NCBI RefSeq assembly: GCF_000614545.1
Contig: NZ_BAKW01000017.1
Coordinates: 1-64,000, forward strand
Length of the DNA stretch: 64,000 nt
From: Asaia platycodi JCM 25414
GTDB lineage: Bacteria > Pseudomonadota > Alphaproteobacteria > Acetobacterales > Acetobacteraceae
Reading direction: 5' to 3'
Shown here: positions 1-10,723 of the stretch, piece by piece
How positions within the stretch are numbered: position 1 is the stretch's first letter
Layout: every line of letters starts with the position of its first letter
Program-made: the position numbers and the translations under genes
The notes under the pieces: model-generated
The model's input: the letters and a program-made list of their open reading frames with translations, nothing else
Databases searched by the model: none
What the model was told of the DNA's origin: nothing

Positions 1-2722
1 CCCAGCGCAACGCCTTCGCGCCGTCGCTGACGGGGCGCCGCGCGGCGGCAGCGAAAACATCGTGGTTACGGGGTCTGCGCTCAGCACCTCGAACAATGCC
101 AACGCCAACCCCGTGCAGATCATAACGGCCAAACAGATCATGCAGACCGGCGCGAGTACGGTGGGCGACTATCTGCAGCGCCTGCCTTCGGTCGGTTCTT
201 CTGGCACGTATAACTCGCAGACCAATGGCACAGGCGGCTCGTCCTGCGTTGATCTGCGTAACCTCGGTCAGAACCGCACGCTGGTGCTGATCGATGGCAA
301 GCGCACGACGCTCAATGGCAATAACAGCTGCGTCGATCTGAACACGATCAACGTCTTTCAGGTTGCGAGCATAGAAATCCTGAAGGATGGCGGATCGGAG
401 CTTTACGGCGCCGATGCCGTGGCCGGTGTCATCAACATCAAGATGCGCCATGATCTGAACGACGCGAATATCACCGTCAAGGGCGGTATTTCCGATGTGG
501 GCGACGGCCAGACCGGTCAGATTTCCGGCTACAAGGGCTGGAATTTCGACCATGGCAAGGGCAACGTCACGCTGTTCGGCTCCTACATGACGTCGAGCGG
601 AATCATGCAGCGCAACCGCGCCTGGTCGCGCAACGTGCAGACCAACGACCCCGTCGATTCTTCCGATCTGCTGTTCGGTTCGTCCATCCCGACCAGCGGC
701 AAGTATTTTACCGATTCCGGTACGTATATCCCCAATGCCAGCGGCTCTGGCTATCACACTGCGACATCGGCAGACCGCTATAATTACGGTTCGCAGCAGT
801 CGCTTACCAACTCGCTGCAGAACTCGACGCTGTCTTTCGACGCGCATTACGACGTGAACAAGCATTTCACGCCCTATGCCAATTTCCAGTACAGCCATCG
901 TACCTCCAGCACCACGCTGGCGCCTGAGCCGATGACGGGCAGCATCTATCCGTCGACCCTGCCGTCGAGCCTCGTCATTCCGGCAAATGCACCGTACAAC
1001 ACGTTCGGCGAAGACGTGCTGATGTACAAGCGCTACGGCGAATGGGGCAATCGTCGCACCGAAACCGCGACCGACACCTACACCGCCATCGCTGGTGCCA
1101 AGGGTGAGATCACCCATGGCTGGATGTATGATCTGTCCTACACCTATGGATGGAATCAGGTGACATCGCAGATGTCGGGTGTCGGTAACTACGCCAAGCT
1201 GCTTCAGTCCTACGGGCTCGAGCAGGTCGATCCGACGGATTCCAGCAGCGCTCTGGTTTATAATCCCTCGGTCTGTCAGGCTTCCGCCGGTTGCGTGCTC
1301 TCGGATCCGTTCAAGCCGCTTTCCTCGGCGGCTGCGGCCTATTCGAACTATACGAGCCACGATCACTATTATTACCAGCTGCGCGATCTGAACCTGCGCA
1401 TGCACAACAACCATGTCGCGACCATGCCCTGGAAGGGCGGTGGCGATCTCGGCTTCGCTCTGGGTATGGAGCACCGTGGCGAGCAGCTGGCCTATCACCC
1501 CGACGCAGTCGTGGCATCCGGCGATACACTGACGAACTCTGCTTCCTATACCGGCGGCGGGTTCAACGTCACCGAAGGCTATCTCGAAGGCAAGGCAACG
1601 CTGCTGCGCGATGTTTTCCTCGCCAAGGATCTGACCATCGACGCGCAGGGGCGTTATTCGTCCTACAGCACGTTCGGTGGTACGAAGAACTGGAAGGCCT
1701 CCATCAACTGGGCGCCCATTCAGGACATCCGCTTCCGCGCGACGATCGGTACCTCCTATCGCCAGCCAAACGTCTATGAGCTTTATTCGGGTGGCAGCCT
1801 TGGCTACGCCTCGGCAACCGATCCTTGCGCTCAGGCCAGCTCCTATGGCTCGCTTTCGGCGAATGTCGTCGCCAATTGCGCCAAGCAGGGGATCAACAGC
1901 TCAACCTTCGTGGCAGCCAATTCGGGTCAGGTTCCGACGCTTTACGGTGGCAATGCCGCGCTGAAGCCCGAAACGGGTCGCACCTATACAGTGGGTACGG
2001 TCATCACCCCGCGCTGGGTGCCGGGCCTGTCGGCTTCGGTAGAATACTGGCACTACACGATCAAGAACATGGTCTCGTATCTGAGTTCGCAGTATATTCT
2101 CGATCAGTGCTATACGGGTGCAAGCTCGAATTATTGCAGCAATATAACCCGTGTCTCCGGCACGAATCAGCTTAACTCCGTGACCGATTACTATGCGAAT
2201 ATCGGTGGCCTGCGCACGAGCGGTATCGATTTCGATCTCGATTATCGTATCCGTGTCACGCGCAAGGATGTCGTCACCCTAGGCAACAACTTCCAGCAGC
2301 TCATCAGCTATCTGCAGCAGAATGAGCCGGGCGGGCAGTGGTACAACTATGCCGGTCGTCTGATGTATCAGTCGGGCACAGGCCAGCCGCGCGTGCGCGA
2401 CTATGCCACGCTCAACTGGCAGCATGGCAATTGGGGCGTCACCTATATGCTCAAATATACGGGTGGCATGGTCTGGAACAATGGATCGCAGGACCTCAGC
2501 ACGGCACTCGGTTATGGGCGCTACAAGACGCCTGGCATTTTCTCGCATGATCTGACGGTCAATTACCGTCTGAATCGATGGAACTTCACCGGTGGTGTGA
2601 ACAACCTGTTCGACAAGCAGCCGCCATTCGTGGCCGATGCCTCGACGAACAGCGCCGCAGGACTTTATGGCGATCTCTATATGGGCCGCTATGTCTTCCT
2701 TCAGGCCGGCGTGAATTTCTGA
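1..2722 (+). CDS. TonB-dependent outer-membrane receptor, 5' end outside window
   Basis: Outer-membrane TonB-gated receptor, probably for an iron chelate or another scarce solute; the substrate cannot be told. The reading frame is open from the first bases of the window, so the true start lies upstream. A GTG at 62 falls inside the typical plug-entry motif ENIVVTG and is not a credible start. The plug domain follows (LRNLGQNRTLVLIDGKR, then DGGSELYGADAVAGVINI), then a long beta-barrel region. The protein ends in RYVFLQAGVNF with a terminal Phe, as expected for BamA-inserted barrels. Paired cysteines occur in the plug and in a late extracellular-loop region (CYTGASSNYC). The visible part is intact. 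It is strongly paralogous to the receptor at 62479-64000, sharing PRWVPGLSASVEYWHYTI. The family is certain; the ligand is unknown. Confidence 0.93.
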   Translation, partial: PAQRLRAVADGAPRGGSENIVVTGSALSTSNNANANPVQIITAKQIMQTGASTVGDYLQRLPSVGSSGTYNSQTNGTGGSSCVDLRNLGQNRTLVLIDGKRTTLNGNNSCVDLNTINVFQVASIEILKDGGSELYGADAVAGVINIKMRHDLNDANITVKGGISDVGDGQTGQISGYKGWNFDHGKGNVTLFGSYMTSSGIMQRNRAWSRNVQTNDPVDSSDLLFGSSIPTSGKYFTDSGTYIPNASGSGYHTATSADRYNYGSQQSLTNSLQNSTLSFDAHYDVNKHFTPYANFQYSHRTSSTTLAPEPMTGSIYPSTLPSSLVIPANAPYNTFGEDVLMYKRYGEWGNRRTETATDTYTAIAGAKGEITHGWMYDLSYTYGWNQVTSQMSGVGNYAKLLQSYGLEQVDPTDSSSALVYNPSVCQASAGCVLSDPFKPLSSAAAAYSNYTSHDHYYYQLRDLNLRMHNNHVATMPWKGGGDLGFALGMEHRGEQLAYHPDAVVASGDTLTNSASYTGGGFNVTEGYLEGKATLLRDVFLAKDLTIDAQGRYSSYSTFGGTKNWKASINWAPIQDIRFRATIGTSYRQPNVYELYSGGSLGYASATDPCAQASSYGSLSANVVANCAKQGINSSTFVAANSGQVPTLYGGNAALKPETGRTYTVGTVITPRWVPGLSASVEYWHYTIKNMVSYLSSQYILDQCYTGASSNYCSNITRVSGTNQLNSVTDYYANIGGLRTSGIDFDLDYRIRVTRKDVVTLGNNFQQLISYLQQNEPGGQWYNYAGRLMYQSGTGQPRVRDYATLNWQHGNWGVTYMLKYTGGMVWNNGSQDLSTALGYGRYKTPGIFSHDLTVNYRLNRWNFTGGVNNLFDKQPPFVADASTNSAAGLYGDLYMGRYVFLQAGVNF

Positions 2723-2727
2723 CGCCT

Positions 2728-2767
2728 TTCTCCCGGTGCCTCACCAGAGCCGGGAGAACACTCTTTT
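2728..2767 (+). terminator. possible terminator after the TonB receptor
   Basis: A 9-bp stem (ttctcccgg / ccgggagaa) lies just after the receptor stop codon. A T-rich stretch (ctcttttt) follows four bases after the stem. This fits a moderate Rho-independent terminator. Confidence 0.5.
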
Positions 2768-2826
2768 TCAACATGACCGATGCAGGGGAAGCGAGTATCC
2801 AATCTTTTACCCTGTGATCGTTCTGG

Positions 2827-3890
2827 CTAGCAGAGACAGGATTCATTGCCCGATACGAGCGGCGTGCGCGCCTCGCGATAGGTGCTACCACTGCGCTCTC
2901 GATGGTTCTCGACGGTGGCATAGACCAGCCCGTCTTTTTCGGAATCGAACACACGATGCGCAAAATCCGCGCGAACAGCGTGGATCGCTTTCGTATAGGC
3001 GTGCGGCCCCGTGATATTGAACGTGGTCACGGCACCCGCACCATGAACATCGGGGCGATAGGTCAGGATCTTGGTCATGACGAGCTGGATGACCCGTCGC
3101 AGATAGGGGTGACCGGGACGCGCGATAAGGAACCATTGCTGGTACTCGCCGCCCGCGACGTGCGCGATCGATGTGCCATAGCCCCAGCCCGCATAGCGAT
3201 TCGAGCCCGACATGTTCCATTGTGAAATCAGATATTGGTCATCGGGCCGAAGGATTGCCTCAAGAGGTCGCGACATCGACGATTTTAGGTCGAGATAGAC
3301 TCCACCCAGACGATAGATCAGCAGATAACGAAAGAAATCGGCTTTGGCCGCGCCATATTCCCCGCCGATCATGAGATAGATTTTCAGAACGTCCCAGCCA
3401 TAATGATCCGAGATGAACTGAAATCGTGACGCTTCGTCCCAGACATGAACAGTCCAGCCGGGATTGAGCGCCGTGACCTGGGCGATATTCGTGACGAAAG
3501 CCGGGTCGAGCGTTGTTGGATCGTTGCAGATGAAATGCAGCAGTCGCGGGATAGCGCAAAATTATCGGTGGATGGCGCGATCTCAGGGAAGCGCCGCAGA
3601 TTGAGGCAGGAGAGTTCGCTCCATTCTGCTTTTTCCATGACGTGGTCTCGCATGCCGTCGGGGGCGTGCGAATACACCCGGCCCTGTGCATCGTGCAGTT
3701 GGTAGACATAGGGGCGCAAAGTGACGATGCCGATGGAGGGAGGCGCGGCGATAAGGCGATTACCCTCTAGCCCGAGGCAGGACACATTGCGTCCTTCGAG
3801 AACGGCGCCTTCCAGCGCATCTTCTCCATCTGGCTCTTCGCTCGAAACGAGGACATCGCCCCATAGGGTGATCAGGGCCGTCTCGTTCAT
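2827..3890 (-). CDS. GT32-like (OCH1/capsular type) glycosyltransferase, frame broken once
   Basis: Probable cytoplasmic sugar transferase for a surface glycan. The N-terminal third, from ATG 3890 (SD-like AGAGGG upstream), has no recognisable domain. Near 3552-3556 the frame changes, and the downstream frame carries the transferase core: IPRLLHFICN, then LNPGWTVHVWDEASRF, then KADFFRYLLIYRLGGVYLDLKS. This matches the Gly_transf_sug (DXD sugar-binding) family. The usual second Asp of the DXD motif is Lys here (YLDLK), so metal and nucleotide-sugar binding may differ. Adding one base repairs a protein of about 354 residues. It starts 13 bases after the helicase stop and is probably co-transcribed with it. 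The acceptor and donor are unknown. Confidence 0.7.
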
Positions 3891-3903
3891 GGTTGCATCC
3901 CTC

Positions 3904-6791
3904 TTATTCGTCGGGTTCCGGCAGAGTGGCGGCAGGATCGGCGGGCAGAAAATCGCCGATCTGCCGCACGGCTTCCGCAAGGCTGACGCGCTCCACGGCG
4001 ACACCTTCGGGGAAAGCCGAAAGAAGGCGCGAGGGCATGCGGCGATCAAGAATGACGAAAACGCCATGGTCATCGCCCTTGCGTATCAGGCGACCGAAGG
4101 CCTGACGCAGCCTCATGCGGGTCAGGCGGTCGTCATAATCGCGTGGGTCGTCGGGCGAGAGTGCCTTGCGTCTCTCGCGATGCAGGATGTCGGGCCGCGG
4201 CCAGGGCGTGCGTTCGAACACGACCAGACGTAAGGCTTGACCCGGCACATCCACCCCGTCGCGCATTGCATCCGTGCCGAGCAGGCAGGAATGCAGCTCT
4301 GTGCGGAAGATATCGACCAGCGTGGCATTATCCATCGTGTCGACATGCTGGGCATAGAGCGGCAGCCCGGCCTCTTCGAGTGGTGCGGCAATGCGCTGAT
4401 GCACCGCACGCAGGCGCGAGATGGCGGTGAACAGCCCAAGCGCACCTCCTTGAGAAGCCAGAAAAAGCAGGCGATAGGCGCCAGCCAGCGCATCGAGATC
4501 GTTTTGCGGCACATCGGTTACGATCAGGGCGCGGGTCTGGTGCGCATAATCGAAGGGGCTGAGCAGAGAGGCCCGGAAAGGCGGCTTGATGAAATGGGGC
4601 GTGCCAAGCCGCGTTTCGGCGGCGTGCCAGCTTTGCTCGACCTGACGCGGATCGGGCCCGTTCGGACCAGAAAAAGGTGTCTGGTCGCGCAGGGTCGCCG
4701 AGGTGATGAGCATGCCATGGGCAGGTCCCTGCATGACCGAGGCAAAGGGAATGGTCGGGTCGCGCCAGTGGCGATGCAGCCCGATATCGGTCTCGCTCTG
4801 CCTGCCTGAAACATATTCCGTGCGTATCAGATCGATAAACGAATTATCCTGTGTATCCTCTTCTCCCAGAACGGTATCGAGCATCGCGATCCAGCCCTCT
4901 ACCCGGGCAATGGCGCGGCGCCTGAGAGAGCGAATCATGGCCTCTATGCGCAGACGCTGGGCGGCTTCGAGCGCATCATCGGGCTCGCTTAAAAGGGATT
5001 TCAGACGCTCGACGAGTGTCTGCAGGGGCGCAAGCAGGCGCCTCAGGGCCGTATCCAGAGGCGCAGTCACTTCGCGCAGGGCCTCGCCTGCAGGATGGAG
5101 GCCGCATTCAGATGAATCCTGCCCCTGCGTGCCGATGCGTCTGGCGTCAAGCTGCGCCCTGAGCGCCTGGAAGAACTGTTCGGAAGGGTTGGCAATCAGG
5201 TCGGGCACATTCGGCTGAAGCGCATCGTCTTCACCGTTCAGTCGGCCAAGCCATCCCGGCGCGGGGAGGGCATGGGCGGCCCCGAGAATGGCTTCGAGCG
5301 GGGCGTCAAGTGCGGGCGAGGTGGCGACCAGATCTTCGAGGCGGCGGCGCAGCCCGCGTGCGCGCGATCGGCTGCCTTCGGCACCAAGCAGCCAGCGTCT
5401 GAGCTCTGCGGCTTCCAGCCCGGAGAGAGCGAGTGAGAAGGCGCTATCGGCGGCTTCGGGCAGGTGATGCCCCTCGTCGAAGAAATAACGCGTTGGAAGC
5501 TGATCTTCATCCGGTACATCGTCCCGTGCCAGACTGGACCAACTGGCCTGCGAGAGAACCAGCGCATGATTGGCGATGACGAGCCGGGCGCCGCGGGCAC
5601 GTCTGATGGAATGCTCCACAAAGCAGGTCTGGTAATGCGGACATGCGCCATGAATGCATTCGCCACGGCGATCGGCCATGCCGAACAATACGCCGCCGCC
5701 AAAGATGTCGCCGAACCAGCCGGGAAGGTCGCCACCCATCAGATCGCCATCTTCGGTGGCTTCTGCCCAGCGGGCGAGCATCGAAAGACCGATCAGCGCG
5801 GCAGGAGAAGGTGACGGGCGTGAGGCGAGTGTGTTGACCGCGTCTTCCATGTTCAGCAGGCAGAGATAATTCTCGCGCCCTTTGCGTAGCACTACCGCTT
5901 CGCGCCGCTCGGCATCGTCAGGGTAAAGACGCCGAAGTTCCTGCTCGATCTGACGTTGCAGGTGGCGCGTATAGGTCGAAACCCAGACAGGGCCATCATT
6001 CTGCTCCGCCCAGACGCTGGCAGGGGCGATGTAGCCCAGTGTCTTGCCTGTGCCCGTGCCTGCTTCGGCGAGAACGATTTCAGGAATGCCGGCGCCCTCT
6101 CTCGGCGCGAGAGCCTGTGTGACCGCTGAGGCATAATCGGCCTGACCCGGACGCGTCTCGCGCCGTCGCCGAGAATGCGGGTGAGGCGCGCGCGGGCCTC
6201 GGCAGGGGCAACCGGGCGGCTGCCCGGTGGTGGTCGCTGGGCCATTTCTTCCCATCGCGGCAGGCGGCGCCAGACACGTAAAGCCTCGTAGGGATGGCGT
6301 TGCTGGCTCGGTCGTGCCTCAAGAATTTCTTCCACGAAGCCGGCCCAGGACCATCCGGCGCGGGAAAGCAGGGGCAGGAGTGCCTGTAGCGTTTCGGAAT
6401 CCCGTGATGCCGCCATGGACTCGAGCGCCAGGCGAAGTTTTTCAAGCAGGAGAAGGAGGAAATCCGCCTCGCAATGTTCGGGCGGGGTGAGGCCGAGTGC
6501 CAGCCCCATGCCACGTGGTGTGGGCACGACAGCGCGCGTCGGAAAGAGAAACAGGAAAAGTTCGAGCAGATCGAACCAAGGGACGACTTGTCCCGGTGGC
6601 GTCAGATCAAGCCGCCTGATTGTTGCAGGTCCATGTATCAGCAGGGGGGCAGGGAGGGTAGCCAGCAGCGAGGCAGCCTCTCGCGCATCAAGCGACAGGA
6701 GTTCACCATCCGGTGTCAGGACCGAAGCGCGGGCGCGCGTTGTGATCAGGGCGGGGGCGTCGTAGGGCGAGGCGCGAGGAGGCGTGGGCAT
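3904..6791 (-). CDS. DinG/XPD-type ATP-dependent DNA helicase, frame broken once
   Basis: Superfamily 2 helicase of the Rad3/XPD/DinG type, acting in DNA repair or resolution of replication blocks. An N-terminal alpha-proteobacterial extension of about 210 residues precedes the core. Around 6168 the frame shifts (one G apparently missing); the next frame gives Walker A AEAGTGTGKT, an iron-sulfur cluster region with clustered cysteines (CIHGACPHYQTC plus an earlier YLCLL Cys), the DEAH-like box FFDEGHHLPE, and a C-terminal motif VI region (RQAFGRLIR). The repaired length is about 962 residues, long for DinG but usual for the extended alpha-proteobacterial form. It is divergent from lysS and followed by the glycosyltransferase. 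The family is certain; the precise cellular role is inferred. Confidence 0.85.
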
Positions 6792-6968
6792 TGCGATTAC
6801 TCTAGACGCTAGACGGGCGTACCGCCAGCGAGTGAACGTTTCCCGGCCCGACGGAAGTGATTGTCTGGCAAAAGCGGCAGGTATGAGCGTGAAAAACCGC
6901 TATTCGGCGAGGACGTAACGCCATGTTGCTTGACCAGGCGCGGAACTATTTCTAGTTTTCATCCAATC

Positions 6969-8594
6969 ATGTCCAACAGCAATCCAAACAAAGCCCCGCT
7001 CCTTCCCGACGCTTCTGTGCTGCCAAAAGCCTGGCCGTTCGAGGAGGCGCGAAAAATCGCGGCCCATGTCGAGGCACGAGGTGGCGAGGCTCCGGCCCTG
7101 CTCGAAACGGGTTATGGTCCTTCCGGTCTGCCTCATATCGGCACATTCGGCGAGGTCGCCCGCACGACCTGGGTGCGTCAGGCCTATGAGCAGCTCACGG
7201 GGCGAAAGACCCGCCTGCTGGCTTTTTCCGACGATATGGATGCCCTGCGCAAGGTGCCGGGCAATGTGCCCAATCAGGAGATGCTGACGCAGCATCTTGG
7301 CTTGCCGCTTAGCCGCATTCCCGATCCTTTCGGCAAGTTCCAGAGCTTTTCGGCGCATAACAACGCCATGCTGTGCGAATTCCTCGACCGCTTCGGTTTC
7401 GATTATGAATTTGCTTCGGCGACCGATTATTACACCTCCGGTGTCTTCGACGCGGCCCTGCGCCGCATGCTCGAAGTGCATGACGAAGTAGTGGCGACCA
7501 TCGCCCCGACTCTCGGTGCCGAGCGCCGCGCCACCTATTCACCCGTATTGCCTATCCATCCACGCACCGGCCAAGTGATGCAGGTGCCCGTCGTCAAGGT
7601 CGATCCCGATGCCGCTACGGTGGTGTGGGAAGACCCCGAGACAGGCGAAACCTTCGAAACCTCTGTTCTGGGCGGTCACGCCAAGATGCAGTGGAAGGCC
7701 GACTGGGCCATGCGCTGGTTTGCGCTGGGTGTCGATTACGAAATGTCGGGCAAGGATCTGATCGACAGCGTGAAGCTGTCGAGCAAGATCTGCCGCATTC
7801 TTGGCAAGGCGCCGCCTGCCGGACTGACCTATGAACTGTTTCTGGATCAGAACGCGCAGAAGATCAGCAAGTCAAAGGGTAATGGTCTCTCGATCGACGA
7901 ATGGCTGCATTATGCCCCGCCTGAGAGCCTCGCCCAGTATATGTTCAACCAGCCCACGCGGGCCAAGCGTCTGTTCTTTGACGTCATCCCCCGCGCGATG
8001 GATGAATATCTTGCCAATCTCGACAAGACGGTCGAGACGCAGGACGAGGCTGTTCTTCAGGCCAATCCGGCGTGGTTCATTCATGGCGGCACGATCGATA
8101 CCGGTCTGTCGAGCCCGGTCTCTTTTACGGCATTGCTGAATCTGGCCTCAGTCGCCAACGCAGAGTCGAGCGACACGCTCTGGAAATTCCTGCGTCGCTA
8201 TGATCCGTCTCTTTCGCCCGAGACGCATCCTTATGTCGACCGTCTGGTTGGCCATGCTCTTGTCTATTTCAAGGAGTTCGTGCGTCCGGCCAAGACCTTC
8301 CGTGCGCCAACCGATCTTGAGCGCGTTGCGTTGCAGGATCTGGCGGATGCCTTGAAACAGGCCGATGCGAGCCTATCTCCGGTTGAGGTTCAGGATATCG
8401 TCTTCGAAATCGGGAAGAGGCATCAGATCCAGCCACTGCGCGCGTGGTTCGGTTGCCTTTACGAGGTGCTTCTGGGCCAGACTGAAGGGCCGCGTTTCGG
8501 TATCTTCGCGTCGCTCTTCGGCCTGCCCGAAACCGTGGCGCTGATCGAGGGCGCGCTGGCACGGGAAGCCCGTGCCGAGGAAGCGGCTCAGTGA
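6969..8594 (+). CDS. lysS: lysyl-tRNA synthetase, class I
   Basis: Charges tRNA-Lys with lysine in the cytoplasm. It is a class I (Rossmann-fold) LysRS, the archaeal type also found in many Alphaproteobacteria, unrelated to class II LysS/LysU. The HIGH-like motif appears as LPHIGTF near residue 50, and the KMSKS loop as KISKSKGNG near residue 305; the anticodon-binding helical domain follows. The frame is open from a TTG at 6861, but the extra 36 residues do not resemble the family, so ATG 6969 is chosen (541 residues). It is intact. The next gene is a lysyl-phosphatidylglycerol-synthase-like protein that could use lysyl-tRNA, a meaningful neighbour if that protein is active. Confidence 0.95.
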   Translation: MSNSNPNKAPLLPDASVLPKAWPFEEARKIAAHVEARGGEAPALLETGYGPSGLPHIGTFGEVARTTWVRQAYEQLTGRKTRLLAFSDDMDALRKVPGNVPNQEMLTQHLGLPLSRIPDPFGKFQSFSAHNNAMLCEFLDRFGFDYEFASATDYYTSGVFDAALRRMLEVHDEVVATIAPTLGAERRATYSPVLPIHPRTGQVMQVPVVKVDPDAATVVWEDPETGETFETSVLGGHAKMQWKADWAMRWFALGVDYEMSGKDLIDSVKLSSKICRILGKAPPAGLTYELFLDQNAQKISKSKGNGLSIDEWLHYAPPESLAQYMFNQPTRAKRLFFDVIPRAMDEYLANLDKTVETQDEAVLQANPAWFIHGGTIDTGLSSPVSFTALLNLASVANAESSDTLWKFLRRYDPSLSPETHPYVDRLVGHALVYFKEFVRPAKTFRAPTDLERVALQDLADALKQADASLSPVEVQDIVFEIGKRHQIQPLRAWFGCLYEVLLGQTEGPRFGIFASLFGLPETVALIEGALAREARAEEAAQ

Positions 8595-8630
8595 AGAAGA
8601 GAAACGATCGTCAGCCTTGATTGAGGGTTC

Positions 8631-10723
8631 ATGACCGTTAGGGAACAAAACACACCCTGCTGCGAAGACGGCGAGGCCAGGCAGGCCAGCCCATGGCGAC
8701 GGCTGGCCTGTCGCCTTCCGGCGCTGGTCGGGCTCGTTCTGCTGGTGGCGGCTATCTATGTCATCCAGAAAGAGCTGAAATCGCTCTCTTTGTCAGAAAT
8801 TCGTTCCGCCTTTCAGGCCATTCCCGGCGAGGCGCTTGCGGCCGGTATTGGCTGTACGGTTCTCTCCTACTTCATTCTGTCATTCTACGATCGTCTGGCC
8901 TGCTATCATATCGGATCGAAGCAATCCTTCCTCAGAACAGCTTTCGCAGCGTTCTGCTCCTATGTTCTGTCGCATAATCTCGGTTGTTCGGCGATTTCAG
9001 GAGCTGCGGTCCGTTTCAGGCTTTACCGTAACTGGGGTGTTTCTCCGGGTGGCATAGCCCAGATCATCGCGTTCTGCTCGACAACCTACCTGCTCGGCGC
9101 GATGGCGCTGATCGGTGGAGTGCTGCTTTTCGAGCCTTCTCATATCCCCCTGATCGACCATCTTCCGCATCTGTTGCTACAGCTCGGCGGTGCCGCTGCA
9201 TGGCTGGCTGTGCTGGCCTATCTCGTTGTTTCCGTGCGCTATCGTCAGATGCGGATCTGGCGGTACACCCTCGACGTGCCGGGGTTTCGCGTCGCGTTGG
9301 CCCAGGTCGTGGTCAGCGCCGCCGACATGGCAGCGACAGCCTGATTGCTTATGTGCTGCTTCCGCCTCAGGCGGCGATCGGCTTTCCCGCCTTTCTGGCA
9401 ATCTACATCGCGTCCTACACGGCGGGTCTGGTCGCCAGCGTGCCTGGGGGGCTTGGTGTGTTCGATGGGGCGATGCTGCTGGCACTCAGCCCCTATATGT
9501 CCACCCCCCAGATCCTGGGCGTCGTCCTGACATTCCGGCTCTTTTATTACATTATACCCCTGGTTCTGGCAGGGATCATGTTCGCGGTACATGAGCTTTT
9601 CCTGCGTGGCGATGCAGCATGGGCGCAGCGTCGTGGGGCGGTTCCCGACATAGCGCTCATGCGGCGCCCAAGTCAGGTCGTACGTGAGTCGGAAGCTGAT
9701 TTTTCCGTCACGGTGGCGACCGGGGTAGTTGCGGGCACGGGTATTCTTCTCGTGTTCTATGCGGTTGCCGTGCCCGCTCCTCTTCTCGGCACGCCACTCG
9801 CGCATCTTCTGCTACAGGCAGCGGAGTTCCTGTTGTGCCTTACCGGTGTCATGCTGGTGGGTGTGGCCGCAGGCCTCGCCCAGCGTGTTACCGCAGCATG
9901 GCGCGCAGCCCTCACCTTGCTCGGGTTTGCAATACCGCTGGTCATTCTGCGCCAGGGGCCGCTTGGGATTGCGCTGAGCCTTGCGCTCGTGATGTTCCTG
10001 ATCGCGCCTTTTCGTGCCTGCTATTATCGCAAGGCACGGTTGTTTGCCGAACCGCTCAGCCCGACCCTGATGGCGCCCGTCACGCTTTGGGTTATCAGTC
10101 TGGCCAGTGTAGGCCTCTTCGCCCTGCGTCAGCACCTGGGCCATGCCTGGTGGCGCTCGCTGATCTACGATGCCCATACTTCTGTCATACGCTGGGCACT
10201 CGGCATCTCGGCAATTCTGGGCATTATTGCTGTCATCCAGATGTTGCGTCGCAGCCATGTCCTGGTGCGGCCCTGGGACAGAGAGAGTGAAACGCTCTAC
10301 AAGAGTCTGGCCCACGCGCTCGAAGAACTTGGCCCTCGTCGCCCGAGCGGCCTTATCCTGAATGACAATGGCCGGGCCGGCATTCCCTTTCTGAGAACGG
10401 GGCAGTTCATCATCGGTGTTGGCGACCCGGCCGGTGCCGAGAATGACTGCATCGCAGCGATCTGGCGGCTGCGCGATCTTGCGATGGAGGAGGGGCGTCA
10501 TCCTGTTTTCATCAAGGTTGGGCAGGCATTGATTGGTGTCTATCACGATATCGGTATGACGGTCTGCCCGAACGGCCCCGGTGAGTCTGGCGCTTTGTGC
10601 TGCCTTGCTCAGGATCTGCAGGCAGTGAAAGCCGTGCTGGGCAGCGAGCACAAGCGACTGAAGCGCCTGCTCAATGCCAAGGCATTTCTGTCGGTCAAGG
10701 CCCGTATCGACAGGGTCGGGTGA
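8631..10723 (+). CDS. MprF-like membrane protein with shortened aminoacyltransferase domain
   Basis: MprF proteins make lysyl-phosphatidylglycerol from lysyl-tRNA and flip it across the inner membrane, lowering surface negative charge. The N-terminal 550 residues form the flippase/LPG_synthase_TM region: many hydrophobic helices, with SHNLGCSAISGAAVRFRLY and SVPGGLGVFDG as family signatures. One C is apparently missing at 9340, breaking the frame; the continuation reads LIAYVLLPPQAAIGFPAF. After the last helix only about 130 residues remain. They match the start of the DUF2156 transferase domain (FIIGVGDPAGAENDC, HPVFIKVGQALIGVYHDIGM), whereas the full domain is over 300. The catalytic half therefore appears absent. 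ATG 8631 has a GAGGG ribosome site. It overlaps marC by one base. Confidence 0.8.

Noticed and set aside
9812..10651. 279-residue minus-strand open frame
   Set aside because: Antisense to the MprF-like gene and without recognisable domains.
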